A stretch of DNA of 64,000 bases from Pocillopora verrucosa (lineage: Eukaryota > Cnidaria > Anthozoa > Scleractinia > Pocilloporidae): the NCBI RefSeq assembly GCF_036669915.1, contig NC_089316.1, forward strand, positions 2,683,743-2,747,742. The letters run 5' to 3'. Positions 49,601 through 62,000 of the stretch are shown piece by piece; within the stretch, counting starts at the first letter, position 1, and each line of letters starts with the position of its first letter. A model generated the notes under the pieces. It made no database searches. It was not told where the DNA came from and was given only the letters and a program-made list of their open reading frames with translations. Both the position numbers and the translations under genes were made by a program.

Positions 49601-52220
49601 AAACTTATCAGGAAGCAGTTTTTATCTTGATCATACACCAAATTCTCGTAACTAATTTACAAGGAAGTGTGTAGCAGCAAGAGGAGAGAATTAACAATCA
49701 GATCTTGAGAGTTAAAAGTTTAAGGTAAGGTACCTCCATTTGCAACCAGATTACTGGTAACTGACACATAACATCCGAGTAGCCACCTCAGCCCGCTACA
49801 ATACTCCCTTTCCTCCAGTCAACGTTGTACAATCGCAGGGGAAAAATTGGTAAGAAATTCCAAAATATCTCAATCATAATTCTGTCATCAATTTTGTTGC
49901 TGATTGTTTTCTGCTCAGATAAACCTTTTACACCCTATCATCGGTTTGCATATTCTCCATACTGTTCTCTGTACATTTACTAATGTGCTAACATGGAGAA
50001 TTTGTCTAACAATCAAGAGTTTCTTTAGTTCATGATCATTTCCTTTATTCTCATGACATTTATGTGTGATTCAGTGGTGATATTGTAAAGAGAAATTAGA
50101 TGCTAATCACTCTTAGGGGTTAAAGGTTTAACTGGGTGCAATTAAATTGGCAATCACAAGTCACGAGTCCTCACATGCTTGCTGACAAAAAATACCAAGG
50201 TAACCTGATTGACTGGAACACACCTCGGTCGACGTCCCTCTAAAATAACTCGTTTTCCTTCCATCTGCATTTGAACTTTAACAAGATCAGTTGGACTGGC
50301 TATGAACTGTCCAAAGGCACCTGCACTCATCCCTGCAATCACTGATTTCCTGGATAGAAAGGATTTGAGTTGAGATCAGATCAAATGCTACTGTCAAGTG
50401 CGCTATTTAACCCTTTACACTCTGACATCAGTAGGTGTATTCTCCATACTGTTCTTCATACATTTCCTGAGGAACTGACAAGGAGAATTTGTTTTACAAT
50501 CAAGAACTTATTAAGTTGATAGTCGTTTCTTCGATTTTCATATTATTAACCTCATTGTGTGATTCAGAGGTGATATTGTAAGGAGAAATTAGATGCCAGT
50601 CATCCTTGTGGGTTAAAGAGTTAATAATATTTTTGAAATATTATCCTTTTCAGTAATCTCAAATAACATATTTATGTTTGTTTTACAGATGTTGGTCACT
50701 TTTTTTAAAATCTAAAAGAAGACAAAATTAAAAAGAATGAGACAGAAACTTGCCATAAGGGAAATCTTCCGTCTGGATTTCTTTTCAACACTTTATTTCG
50801 CAAGAATTCATAGGCTGTCATTCTTGAGCCTGTGTAAACTGTAAAATGTTATAAAAAGTACAAAATAATAAGTTTGCCATCTTGAAAAAAAAAAAAAAAG
50901 GTTCAAAACCTTAACCTGCAAAAAAAAGGTTATCAATACAACTGATAAATTCATTGCACTGGAACAAAAATGATAACAAAGCATAAAAACCAACATACAA
51001 GTTTGCCAAGGAAAACAGTGAGTGGGGAGTTATATCACCTCCACTTACAAGTGGCCATTGTCAACTCTCTTCCAAATCACTCTCACTTTTAGGCCTCCTA
51101 AAAACTTGCAAAACACTTTACGCACACTCTTCACCCTCAAATTTTGTTCTATGACACGTAAACTTTCCTCAGTGAGTGTAATGAGTCTTCCAAATCCCAT
51201 TGACCCAAGAGAACAATGCAGCAATGGGGGTATTTGTGTGATACAACTTACCAATATGTCTTAAAATAGCTGGGGTGACACCACTCCAGAGATTTCTCAA
51301 TCCTTCTTCTTCAACTGGAGTATATAACAAGAAACAAAAAAAAAACAGGCAAAAGCATTAACAATGATGGTACATAACACATATTTCAGACATCAACGTT
51401 ATGAAACTTCAGGAAACCAAAATTTGAGAACAAATCTTTACAGTGTCTCTCCTGGGAAAACTCTGCTCTAAACCTTTAAACTCCCATGAGTCACCAAACC
51501 TGAATTTCTCCTTACATTATCAATACAAAATCATGCAGACAAGTGATGAGAATAAAGAAAAATATTATTAATTAGGGGATTATAAGTTGATCCAATACGA
51601 AATTCTCCCAACTAACATCACAAGAACTATACGGCAGACAGTAAGGAGAATTACTAATGAGATCTTGGGAGTTAAGGGGTTAAAAGGAGGTAAGGAGAAT
51701 GTATTCAAAGGTCATGAACAACAACACCTGATAAGACAGAGATGCCATGGGCAGAAATGTAAAGCACTGCATTGAGAACTCATTCTATGCAATCAAGAAA
51801 AACAGGAGACATAATAATTATGCATAACTTGACACTCCCTGCCTGGCAACACTGTGAGTGAGATCACAGATGTAATCAGTGTTAATTAATGATATTTTTA
51901 TTCAGCAATTACATTAGTCTCCTGGCCCACAAAAATTCCTTGCATAAATGAGGTCAACAAGGAGGCGAGCGTGGCCTAGTGGTTAGGGCGCTGCACTTGT
52001 AAGCCAGGGTCCCGGGTTCAAGTCCTCCTCCCTGCCACTGGATGGATTTGTCTTCGGTGGCCCCGAATTCAACTCCTGCACGCTTTGTAAATAGCCAACT
52101 GGTCTGCCTCCTACCAGTTGGGGTTTTTAACGAGTTTCTGTTCATTTACGATATTTGTTCCTTATTTACAGTGTCCCCAATTAGCACAGCAGTGCTAAAA
52201 TACACTGACACTTAAATAAA

Positions 52221-52253
<33 letters not shown>

Positions 52254-54441
52254 ACATCAAGAAAAGGGTAGACTGCTTTAAGATTATTAGGACTTTATCT
52301 AGTTCAATCAGTATGTCCCACAAATTAGGGACTGCATTTTTTAGCAGACCCAAAGTTCTCACCTATGCCAACTGCTGTCCTCACCATACCCCGGTAAGGC
52401 ACATTAGCAGCTGTGGTAGACTGAATGGTTGATGCTCTCTCTCCTTGGATTTGAAGTCTGGTTTTTGTTATGTCCAGTGGAAAGGTCACTTAGATTAAAA
52501 AAAATAAATCAAAACATAATCAGATGATAAAATGAACCACTGGCTACCTATACCTTAACACCTGCTATTGCTCCCTCTCTAAATCCAAAGGCTGAGATTT
52601 TTTACTTATTATAAATATTATTTATGAGGATCTTGTAAGCAATTCAAAAAAGTTTTTTTTTTTTACCCTTTAATACACATAATCAACAATATAAATTCAT
52701 CTGAATGGCACACATGGATTTTCTAGAACAAACAACCGTGATAATGTGTTATCTATAGGTCAGAGCAATTATTTTTTGGTGACTTTTTTTTTTTGAGAGA
52801 GAGGGTCTTCCTTTATTCCTGCGAAATGTCTTGTTGATAATGTTTAAATACTGTTGAGAGAAATTTGATGAGCACTGATCACTTCTACTGCTAAAAGGGA
52901 TTAGGATTGTGAATGACTAAGAGTGACAAGGTTCTAATTTCTCCTTACAATATCACCCCTGAATAAAAGGTTTAAGTCACGAGAATAAAGGAAATGATCA
53001 GCAACTGACAAAGCTCTTTGATAGTTTTATAAATTCTCCCTGTTAGAACCAAAGAAATGTATAGAGAACAGTAAGGAGAATATGTACACTGATGTTAGGG
53101 ACTGTAAAGGGTTAATTACTTCACTGAAAATCTCTGACAAATATCCTCTCATGGTGGTATCAAGTCTATTTAAAAACACTTAAGTGTTGACGAGCAACTT
53201 GAGGAGCAATTGCATGGATTAAGCTCAGTGGCTCAAATATGCCATGCTGTTGATCAGTTAAGTTGGCTGTTTTCCAATCATTTCCGTTTTTGATCAAATC
53301 AAAATTTTCCATTCTTGCCCCAAATATAAACAAGTATGAACAAGTTTTTTCAAATCAGGTGAAGTAAAATACCTAATACAAATTTTAACCCTTTTTACAC
53401 TCCTTCAGTTTTCCAAAATATCCAAACGCTATCAATATTTTCAATTGTGATTATTCTCAAGAGTGCAAGGATCCCAAACTGAGATAAATCTATTTGTTTA
53501 ATTCTTTTAATTCACAAGCTTGGGAATCTATGCCAAAAGGCTGAAATCTTTCAAAAGCTTTTTACTTAATAATAAATAAGGTAAAGCTTTAAATCCTGTT
53601 GTTAAACTTAGTTTTGATAATCTATTATTTAGCGATCTATTCATAATCAACTTTGCTATATATCACATATCGCGTTAAAAGTAATTCGATTTTCGTCAGT
53701 AAATCATTTACACCGTAAACCATTGTCCAACCAAAGTTAGCCTTCATTTTATCGAAATTTGTATCAAAAGATAAAATATGCGCTTCAGATTGAAAGAGGA
53801 AAATTGAAAAAGGCTTAGTCATGGCATTAGGTAATCTTCAACTGTGACCGAGATGTTCAAAGTCCGATTTTAGCGACTGGTTGCACGATTCATCTAGTCT
53901 GCGGTGAGGTTTTCGCGTCAAAAAAATGTTATAAGACATAAATTTAGTCTACTTTTAATTTATCTAATCTAATTTATTGAAAAGATACGAGAGATTGTTA
54001 AAGTGCCATAACAACCGGAAAAAGTGTGACGTCCATAAAAGAACGCATGACTCCTAAATGCAAATATGGCGATAAACATTGAAAGCGTTAAATTAAGCTA
54101 TTATGCAAGATGATAGCATAAGTTTCGTAGCCTTCTCGAATTTCTCGTGAATATAGCCATGACATAGTGTAATAAAAAACAGAAGTGTGGTATGAGTTTT
54201 CCCATATCAATGTCGCTTTGTAAAATATCTATATTTTTATGCTATATAATATTATTCAACGTGCCTCTCTTCACAACCGTCTACTACTCAAATCGTAAAA
54301 TCTGAGGAGAACTTTACGACCGAAAAACTTCAGAGATTCAATCAGTTCAATGTGGAATACAATGTTACCTGTTTCTGCCACAGTCGCAGCTATGGAGGAC
54401 AGGCAATACTTATACGCGAAGCTCTGTATTTCTTCAGCCAT
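46692..54441 (-). CDS. SLC25A27: mitochondrial uncoupling protein 4-type carrier (SLC25A27)
   Basis: Inner-mitochondrial-membrane carrier of the SLC25 family, UCP4 branch, thought to modulate membrane potential. Ten exons, minus strand: 54441-54369, 52488-52363, 51314-51252, 50838-50754, 50349-50224, 49226-49114, 48508-48424, 47845-47731, 47216-47157, 46763-46692; all phases agree, 305 residues. The three carrier signatures are visible: [25 protein letters not shown] and [13 protein letters not shown]4-like stretches include [40 protein letters not shown] and [22 protein letters not shown] 54441 ([12 protein letters not shown]) is chosen because translation upstream of it lacks carrier sequence. 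Intron 4 has a GC donor (TTATG|GCAAGT at 50754/50753) and AG acceptor at 50350; this is needed to give FPLWKSVIAGM. Introns are crowded with eight TTAA-type MITEs, a SINE and a minisatellite. Confidence 0.95.
46930..47130 (+). repeat. TTAA-flanked MITE, subfamily A
   Basis: In UCP4 intron 9. TTAA at 46926-46929 and 47131-47134. Starts CCCTTTAACTCCCATGAGTG and ends ACTTGGGAGTTAAGGAG. Confidence 0.88.
47500..47710 (+). repeat. 16-bp minisatellite in UCP4 intron 8
   Basis: About 10-13 imperfect copies of a 16-base unit of the type CCCATCCCTCGAGTAT: for example CCTGTCCCTCGAGTAT, CCTGTCCTTCGAGTAT, CCCATCCCTCGAGGGT, CCCATCCCTTGAGCTT and CCCATCCTTCGAGTGT. Outer units are more degenerate. It lies directly downstream of UCP4 exon 8 in the transcript. 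Confidence 0.8.
47953..48155 (-). repeat. TTAA-type MITE, subfamily A, inverted, worn ends
   Basis: In UCP4 intron 7. Contains ACTCCTAAGATCTCATTTAG, AATTCTCCTTACTGTATGCC and GATATTGTACGGAGAAATTT. Terminal bases are mutated. Confidence 0.78.
48302..48410 (+). repeat. TTAA-type MITE, subfamily B, partial
   Basis: In UCP4 intron 7. Left part only: CTTTTAACTCCTACAAGTGA through AATAAAAACACTTATCAGTT. Confidence 0.65.
49470..49525 (+). repeat. CGTTAC/CGTTAT hexanucleotide microsatellite
   Basis: A run of ATCGTTATCGTTACCGTTAC type units in UCP4 intron 5, immediately left of a subfamily B MITE. Confidence 0.75.
49540..49719 (+). repeat. TTAA-type MITE, subfamily B, left end lost
   Basis: In UCP4 intron 5. 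Contains CTTCTCCCCATGATATCCAT and AGAGAATTAACAATCAGATC, ending GAGAGTTAAAAGTTTAA. Confidence 0.75.
49924..50127 (-). repeat. TTAA-type MITE, subfamily C, inverted
   Basis: In UCP4 intron 5. Starts CCTTTTACACCCTATCATCG, contains GATTCAGTGGTGATATTGTA and ends TTAGGGGTTAAAGG before TTTAA. Confidence 0.85.
50411..50620 (-). repeat. TTAA-flanked MITE, subfamily C, inverted
   Basis: In UCP4 intron 4, which is also the GC-AG intron. TTAA at 50407-50410 and 50621-50624. Starts CCCTTTACACTCTGACATCA. Confidence 0.87.
51473..51679 (+). repeat. TTAA-type MITE, subfamily A
   Basis: In UCP4 intron 2. Starts CCTTTAAACTCCCATGAGTC and ends ATCTTGGGAGTTAAGGGG before TTAA. Confidence 0.87.
51958..52253 (+). 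repeat. tRNA-derived SINE with (TTA)n tail
   Basis: In UCP4 intron 2. Head like a tRNA: A box GTGGCCTAGTGGTTAGGGCG, anticodon-loop-like ACTTGTAAG (TGT, threonine-like), B box GGGTTCAAGTCC. A ~160-base unique body follows, then a TTATTATTA tail that should have served in priming. Orientation is opposite to UCP4 transcription. Confidence 0.88.
52904..53111 (+). repeat. TTAA-type MITE, subfamily C
   Basis: In UCP4 intron 1. Contains GACTAAGAGTGACAAGGTTC and CTCCTTACAATATCACCCCT; ends GGACTGTAAAGGG followed by TTAA. The left terminus is worn. Confidence 0.83.
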
Positions 54442-56066
54442 AATAACAAACAAACTCAAATAAACATTGAACTGTTCTCTTTTAAACAAATTACCGCTGA
54501 CCTAACAGATGTTGGGGCGTCAGAGGGGGCGTCAGAGGGGAGCGGAACTGATTACTGAAAATCTTAGTTCTACGTTCTGCCGATTAGTTTTTATTGTTCA
54601 AGCGTACAATGAGTGCGTAAGAGAGAAGAGGGAAAATATGAATAATTGTGAAAATAGATGAATGACGAAAATAAAAGCCTGATGATTCTCTGATCCTTTA
54701 CGAGCGATTAAATGTTGCGCATCAAGCGTTCTCAGCGGGAAACAACTCGTAAACAAAGGCCCCTGAGCCTAAAATGTCCCATGGGAACAGAAGGTCACTG
54801 AACTATCGCTTCGTGTATGTCTAAACACATGAACGTTTTTTAACAACAGACTGTATGGGGCATGTTTTCGCTCGTTTTACCTCGTGACAAATATTTACTA
54901 CCGTGTTGTCCATTTGCGCGTGACCAAATCGTGGTGTTCTAGTTCCAACTTGGAAAAAATAAATTGAAAACTGAATGCTGCTGAATTGCTACTAAAAAAA
55001 AAAAATTGAAATTTCGTTGTATGTATATACATATATATACTTTTTTATATGTTTTTTTTCTAGTCTTTTCTCTACCAAGATTCAAACCATATGAATTCTC
55101 CTCATTGTCTGACATGCTTTTTTTAGCCTTGTCAGTCATGGAGATCTGGTGTTAAATCGGACAAAATCTATTAGTTGATTTTTTTTTAGAAAGAAGACCC
55201 ATCTGCGCATGAACAAGGTATTGCTATTTTGAGAAAAGAATACCTAACAGTCATTCATGTTTTTAGTAAAGAGTGATGTAACAACTAAAAACGCTTAAAG
55301 GCATCCGAGTTATTAAGTGAACGTATTTTAAAATAAAAGTTAGTAAATCAGGAAGGTGTTATAATCTCGCACCCGAAGGACACTCGCGAAGGTCACGGTG
55401 CTAAGTAGCCTTAAATTGAGCCTGACTCGCAACCTGCATGACCACGAACATAAAAATAAATCAGAAAATTATTAACGAAAGTTGCATAAAGGTAGCTAAT
55501 TCTAAGATAATCTTTCAATAAATTTTGTTCATTATTAGGCGATATTTTCTTCTCTTACGTTCGTTGAAGATGCTTAATGTGGATGCAAGATTTTCCGTCC
55601 AAATTTCTGCTGTGCTGTACTTTGTCTAATTTATGAAATCAAAATGTACTCCATGGAGGTTGAAACGTCTCTAATTTACAAATCCCTACCATTGTAGGTA
55701 TCTTCTTTTATATTCTTTTATTTCAGGTTTTATTTCGCTGTTTTACAAATTTATAAATGTCAAACAATTTTAGTTCTAAGGCAGTCAAGGCATGACTTCA
55801 GTTTGCTTCCGTGACGATTTCATTTTACATGAAATTAATTTTCTTCAATTTTATCTTATCTTAAGAAAATTATTATCATTACAAAAGCGTTTTATTTATC
55901 AAAAATGACTTTGGCCTTTCGAAACAATTTCAAGCCATTCTTCGTTTACACTTTTTATTATTCTCGTTCCCAGAGTCCTTCTTTTATTCTATTTACTCGG
56001 CCATTCGTGGAAAGAGTGGTTCTGGGAATAGATTGGCTAAATGTGTGATATGCTATGTTAGCACTG
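54442..56066. other. intergenic region between UCP4 and the NMDA-type receptor gene
   Basis: Presumably holds the UCP4 promoter just right of 54441 (a GGGGCGTCAGAGG duplication sits at 54514-54538) and the receptor 3' UTR near 55900-56066. No exon or RNA gene recognised. Confidence 0.5.
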
Positions 56067-59000
56067 TTAAAGGGGCGTCACCGTGGAGGTTAAATTGTCG
56101 CCATAGAAACCATCATTTGTAAACGGCATCAGCATACTGTCAGAGGTTAGATTAGAAACAAAGGACCCGTTAGCTAACTGTCGTGTTTTTCTCTCGACTG
56201 CCTCGAAGCCTCTCTCCAACTGAGGTGTTCCCAAAGAAGTTACTGTATTGACGGAGTCTCGCTGGCTCTCATGAGTTGCTACGTTCATTTTAACTACATC
56301 CAACTGAACACACTTTCTTTTCTTTTCAGAGGAATACTGCAGCATTATAAGATGTTCTTCGCCCTTCTCAACGTCAAACAACAATCGCACAGCGAACTTT
56401 CCGAGTTCTCCTAAATGATGCCTAAATCTCACCAACAGGAATATCGCCAACACTTCTATTAAAAGGGCTAGAAAGCAAAACCCAATGGTCACAGCGAGAG
56501 CCAGAAAAAGTCCACTTAAATTCAAGACACTGAGTTCCTTAGCGATGGAAGAGGAGCACATCTTTTCATCAAAGTGCATCTTTTCCAGCAAGTCTATGGT
56601 TCCATTTTGTTTCATATCGAAGACAACTTTATTGATCTCTTCCAGCCATGGAGAGTTCTTGGGCATGGCAAACGCTAACCCAGAGGTGTAGAAGGTCGGT
56701 CCAGCTAATCCAAAATGACAATTAGCAATCTTGTTGTTGGCCTTTCTCAATGACAAATAATCGTCAACAAAACCGTTTATTTCACTGTTAAGAAGAAAGA
56801 AATCACTTCATATCAGCAGTAGTTCTGGCTTTATAACTCTGAGTGCGCGCGAAAAACTGGGGTTGAGTGTAAGTAGCCGAGGTTGCAGCCGCCCATTGTC
56901 AGACAAAGCTCTCGTTTTCAATTCACCAAGCACTTACCCGTTTTCAAGTCTGTTTATTCCCTCGGTTAAATTGTTCAGCAGATTGTTTTTGATGTTGGTC
57001 TCGTATAACTGCCGGATATCATTATTTATATGATTCCTGAAATACGCTTCCGAATAGGAATCTTTCAGAATACCAAGCTGAAACCCAGCCGGTGGATAAT
57101 AGGATGTGTCTACCAACTAGAAAATAAATAGATGAAAAATGCATCATGATTCGATGAGAATATTCAGAGAGAGGCCCATTTTACTCTGGGTCAAAAAGTC
57201 GGTGGTCCAACTGAGGGCAGGCCGAATGACTTTTTCTCAACCTCAAGGAGAATAAATGAGAAACTAACTTCCTCGTGTAGACAATGCGGGTAATCCTCGT
57301 TGGACTACAATCACGGAGAAAATATTTCCTTCGCTACTGAACCATTTCTCTCGCGCAAAGGATAAAGTAGCTTTACTACGCCCGATATCTAACATTTTAT
57401 GAAATGGTGATCTGTTAATTTGCTTCATGAATTGAAGATTTCACGTTATACAAAACAAAAAAACAACAACAACAACAACAATAACAACAACTAAGATTAG
57501 ACCTTAGGGTCTGTTATTCCATCAATTGGCAAGGTGTAATGATCTTCAACCAAAAAAGCCATCATGTTGGCACAATATGTGTTAGCAAGGATCAAAGCCA
57601 TGGACGCATATACTGTGGACACACATCGTGCACTGATACTGCGAGGGGTCCTCTCTGCTCCGATGTCTTTACTAAATGCCACGCCCCAAACATAGCTCAT
57701 GGCGTCTGCAGTGACAAAAATTAAAACAACGGTCTTCACGATGGAGGTCCTTAATTAAGTATCACCCCGCCCCCTTTCCCCTCTCACTTATAGTGAAGTA
57801 ACAGAGTCAAAATCGTACAACCCAAACACCTATGGGACCCTGCTTGCTGGCGATAGTCTCATACAGGCTGAGGATCACAAAAATACTTATTTTCAATGTC
57901 CATGTCCACTGGATTGAGGCTACTTTAGAGTAAATATGAGACGTCAAACTTAAGTTGATGCTCACTTAGTACACAGTGTCCGCTTAATTAACGTTTCACT
58001 ACAACAGTGATAAATATTCAGAGACACCGCTCCTCCTAACTTTGGATAAAGTTTGGAGAGGTTCCTAAGGTGACGAAATTTTAAGTCAATTGAATTCTGT
58101 TTCTAATGTTGATGACGAGTCCACGATTTCTGTTCAGTTGTGGGGTGGGTACTGTTTTGCCTTACCTAGCTCCCTTCAACTAGGAGTCACTGCTAACTTA
58201 TAACAAAAAAAAAAGAGAATCTTAAATTTTGAGAGTGGTTACTGGTCACAAACCTAGCATCGTAAATCCATTCTCGTCACTCTCCTTAAAAATACGATGA
58301 TGTCCTGATGGACTTTTTCTATCCAGCCACCAGACTACCATTAAGATAAGATTACATGTTCCCAAGATGGCCACCCACAGGTAGACACTAAACGGCTGTA
58401 ACCAGGAGTGCAATGCATTACCTGTAAGAAAAGAACACAATTAGGCAACATGGCAAAGTCAGCAATCGAAAAAGAGGCCCTAATTATATAGTTTCGGGTA
58501 ATTAAAAAACCCCTGCCCCCCTGAAGAACATTAGTCTCTGCCAGGTAGGTTACACTTTCGACAAATTTGTGCTCCGAACTACATATAAGAGAAAATTCTC
58601 CCGCCTGCCAGGGTTGTCCTCCATTTATCCAGGCATAAAAACTCGCCCACTTAATTTTTCCGGCCGTTGCGAGTCTCCTCAGTAACATTTGGTTGCGTTA
58701 CTCATAGAAGTTTAGGTAACTCAGCCAGGGTAACTCGATGGCTCGATGTAAGGGGGAAGGGGGGTTGGGGGGAGATTGGGGAGTTGCCTCGGGTACCTAA
58801 GACCAAATAAATGACTCCTGACTCACATAGCTGAGGGGTAGTTATTCCCAGAATATCCTCGAGTCTTCCTAGCATTTGGCCAGTACCGATTTTTACCTCT
58901 GGGTGGAGAATCCGTTGCGTGAGTAAACAGTCTTGATCAAATAAGAACAACCCATTGATCTTGTTGTGGCTCAAACTCAGAATTGAGGATTCAGGATTCA

Positions 59001-62000
59001 CATTCCACCAATGTAACAACTGGATTATCACTCAAGATCTTTAACACGATGCAACTGTTGTAAACGATACTCACCATTTTTAAGCGGCCCGTCTTTCTTC
59101 ACCAGGATATTCAAAGCAAGAGGAAGATATGGAATTGAATACGAGATTGCTTTTAGCCGTGTCTCTGTCATCACCAGGTCTAAGGCTAAGTCACCTCTTC
59201 CCGATACCAACTCATTCATGACTCCATTCCATTTTCCCGTCTCTTCATCAATAATTCCGTACTGACCGTCCGAGACGAGATAAATCTCGGGAACGAAGCC
59301 AAGCTGGCGTTCAAGAGATCTCAACAAGTCGATAGAAAATCCAAAGCAACAAAGCTGGACAACTCCTGTGTCAGTTTTGTTCCAACACATGTAACCTCTT
59401 TTCATGCACAAAATGGTACTCTCTGAAGTGTCCTGTGGCATCTCGGCCTCTACCCAAGACGGATACGAAACCACGGGAACGCGCAAAATGGGTCTCGGAA
59501 TTGTAACACTTGGGGAAACGTGATACCCATTTGGAGCGTGAAATGTCTCTAATGCCATTCCTGAATAAGTCCTTAGACCCACAGATACCCAGTGTTTGCA
59601 TCCATAAACATCTTCTTGCAGATTAAAAATACCCATGGTGGCAAAAGGTCCCTTAGATAACTCAGGATCCTCGAATAGAGACGACTTCCCCGCGAAGAAA
59701 GTGTCTTTCAGTTTCCTAATCCAAAAAAAAAGTTTCTTTTACAAACTAGGATTGGTAAATAAAGTTTAAAAGGGAAAAGAATGAGAAAGAGTAGGAAGAA
59801 AGAAGGAAAAGTAAGGGTTCGTGAGCAAGGGGTTAAAGAGAAGGAGAAAGAGGAAGAAGAAGGTGTAGTAGGACAAATAGAGGGAGATCTGGGACAAGGA
59901 AATAGAGAAGAGGAAGGCAGGCAGGAGGTAGAAGAGTAAATGGATGAGAAGAGGATGGGAAGAGGTAGACGTGCAATAGGGAAAGAATGTGGAGGGAAGT
60001 TTAGGCAGAGATGCAACAAGAATGGACGAAAGGAGATGTAGTAGGGGTAGAGGAAAGCAGTAGGAAGAAGGAGAAGGGGAAGGAGATGGAAAGAAGATTG
60101 AATAGGAGGAGAGGACAGAGGGAGAGAGAGGTGGAGTGGGGAAACAAAGAGAGAAAGAAAAAAGAGGACAAGAAAGAAAGAGAAGAAGGAAAGAAATGGA
60201 ATGAAAAGGATGAAGAGACGAAGGAGGAAATAAAGGGAAATGGAAAGAATGGAGGCAAGGGAAGGGGAGGAGACATGGTGACGAACTAGTTAGATACGTG
60301 AACCGTAAAATTCTACCTACTTCTTCATTTCCTTTACCGTCTGAAACTCTGTTGGTGTTTTTTGTGCAGACTGTTCCACTGATGTGTCGCCCTCAGCTGT
60401 CTTAGCAACGGTGGAGGTTACCGACTTTGTGATCAGTTGAAACACATCATACAGAGCATCCTCCATAAAATCATGTTGTGGACTTTTCCATGGAGATATC
60501 CTGATAAAACCGGTGGGTAACACTTCGTTGTCCGACACCCCAAGTGCAGCAATGTCTGTCAGCACCCAAGAAGCTTTGAGGTGACTGACACCTTGAGCTT
60601 GGACAATTCGGAACAAATCATCATTATATGAATCACGCACGTGGACAATGACAGCATCGCTAAGGTTGGACATGACTCTTTTGATATAAGATTGTAGCTC
60701 GGTGACATTTTTATTTCCCGATAGCCAAGCTGTATATAGAATATTCCATTTCAGTTCTCTTGAGGATATCAGTAATGCGTCCGAGAGAACTCTTCCTTCT
60801 AAGTCAGCGGACAATACAAAGCTAAGTGTGCGCCAGCCCATTTTTGTATTAGGTCTCGGATGGTACACGCGTAGTGTATCATCGATGGGGACGCCACTCT
60901 AGTAAAAGCAGCTGGATTTTCCTGTTATGAAAGTAAATACTGTCAATTGAATAAGTTTAGATGCACAATCTCTTTAAATTAACTCCAACAATCGGTGTCG
61001 ATCTTAATTTCTAGATACAACAGTATGTACCAAGTGGACTAACTTTTTATAGCAGTATTTTCATGCGATGGTTTATGCATTCTCTTGAACTACATGTAAG
61101 TGGTACATTTTTTTTTCGTCGATCGATTGCAGTGGATGACAATTAACCACAAAATCACCCAACTCGCCTTGCGAGAGCGTACCGTGTGGTTGGTTTATTA
61201 CAGCTCAATAATCTGTCGTAGTGTTAGAATTCAAATATTATTTCTCCGGCCCCGGTTTAAGGTATACGCAACACTGGAATTACAAAAAGTGTAGGATAAG
61301 TTCTGTTATATTACTTGATACATTATTTATATAAAATTATATGCGTGGGTGCTCAGCTGGTGAATGTTTGCCGTCTCCAGTGGCAAAATGCTCTCTATTC
61401 AGAATTAAACGGAGCTTGCGCTGACGTACCATGATAAGCTAGTTGATATTTTTTCATTACCTTCAGTATAAATATCCAACTGATCACTTTTATATATCTT
61501 CTTATTTTATCATTTTGTTCTTTTTATATTAAATAAAATTTGTCATATTACATTTATATTATATACCCATACGCCAGGTCAAGGGGAATTGTAGAAATTG
61601 CGATGTGTGTTAAGATATATTTTCTATTTTTGCGCTTATGGCAATCAATGCTGTGCCAATTTGTGCAAAAGAAGAGTCACTTCCAAAATAGGAAATGTCA
61701 TCTTTGATACATTGGTAACCGAAGATATTAGGAAGAAGCGATTCGTAAATAGCGAAAAATCATTTATGGTTTTCTTTGCGTTTGTTGAAGAAATAATACA
61801 GCTGGCACTTACTGCAAATGGAAAAAAAAAACAAGGGTTGAGTGAATTTGATATATTCCCTAATTGATAATTTTGAGAGGCGATGCTTGAACGAGACTCC
61901 ATTCTCGAATCGGTGAAATTTTCGGGAAAAGAAATGTAATGAAATGGTTGAATCGGAAAAAGCTACTCCTCTGTGGTGCAGTACTTAACGTACTTGTAAA

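Noticed and set aside
51045..51254. Minus-strand frame between UCP4 exons 3 and 4 considered as a carrier exon
   Set aside because: The true exon with [14 protein letters not shown] lies at 50838-50754 and splices in phase; this frame lacks carrier motifs.
60011..60289. Open frames on both strands of the GA-rich tract
   Set aside because: Low-complexity Lys/Glu/Arg or Ser/Phe/Pro translations of a polypurine tract; no start or splice context.
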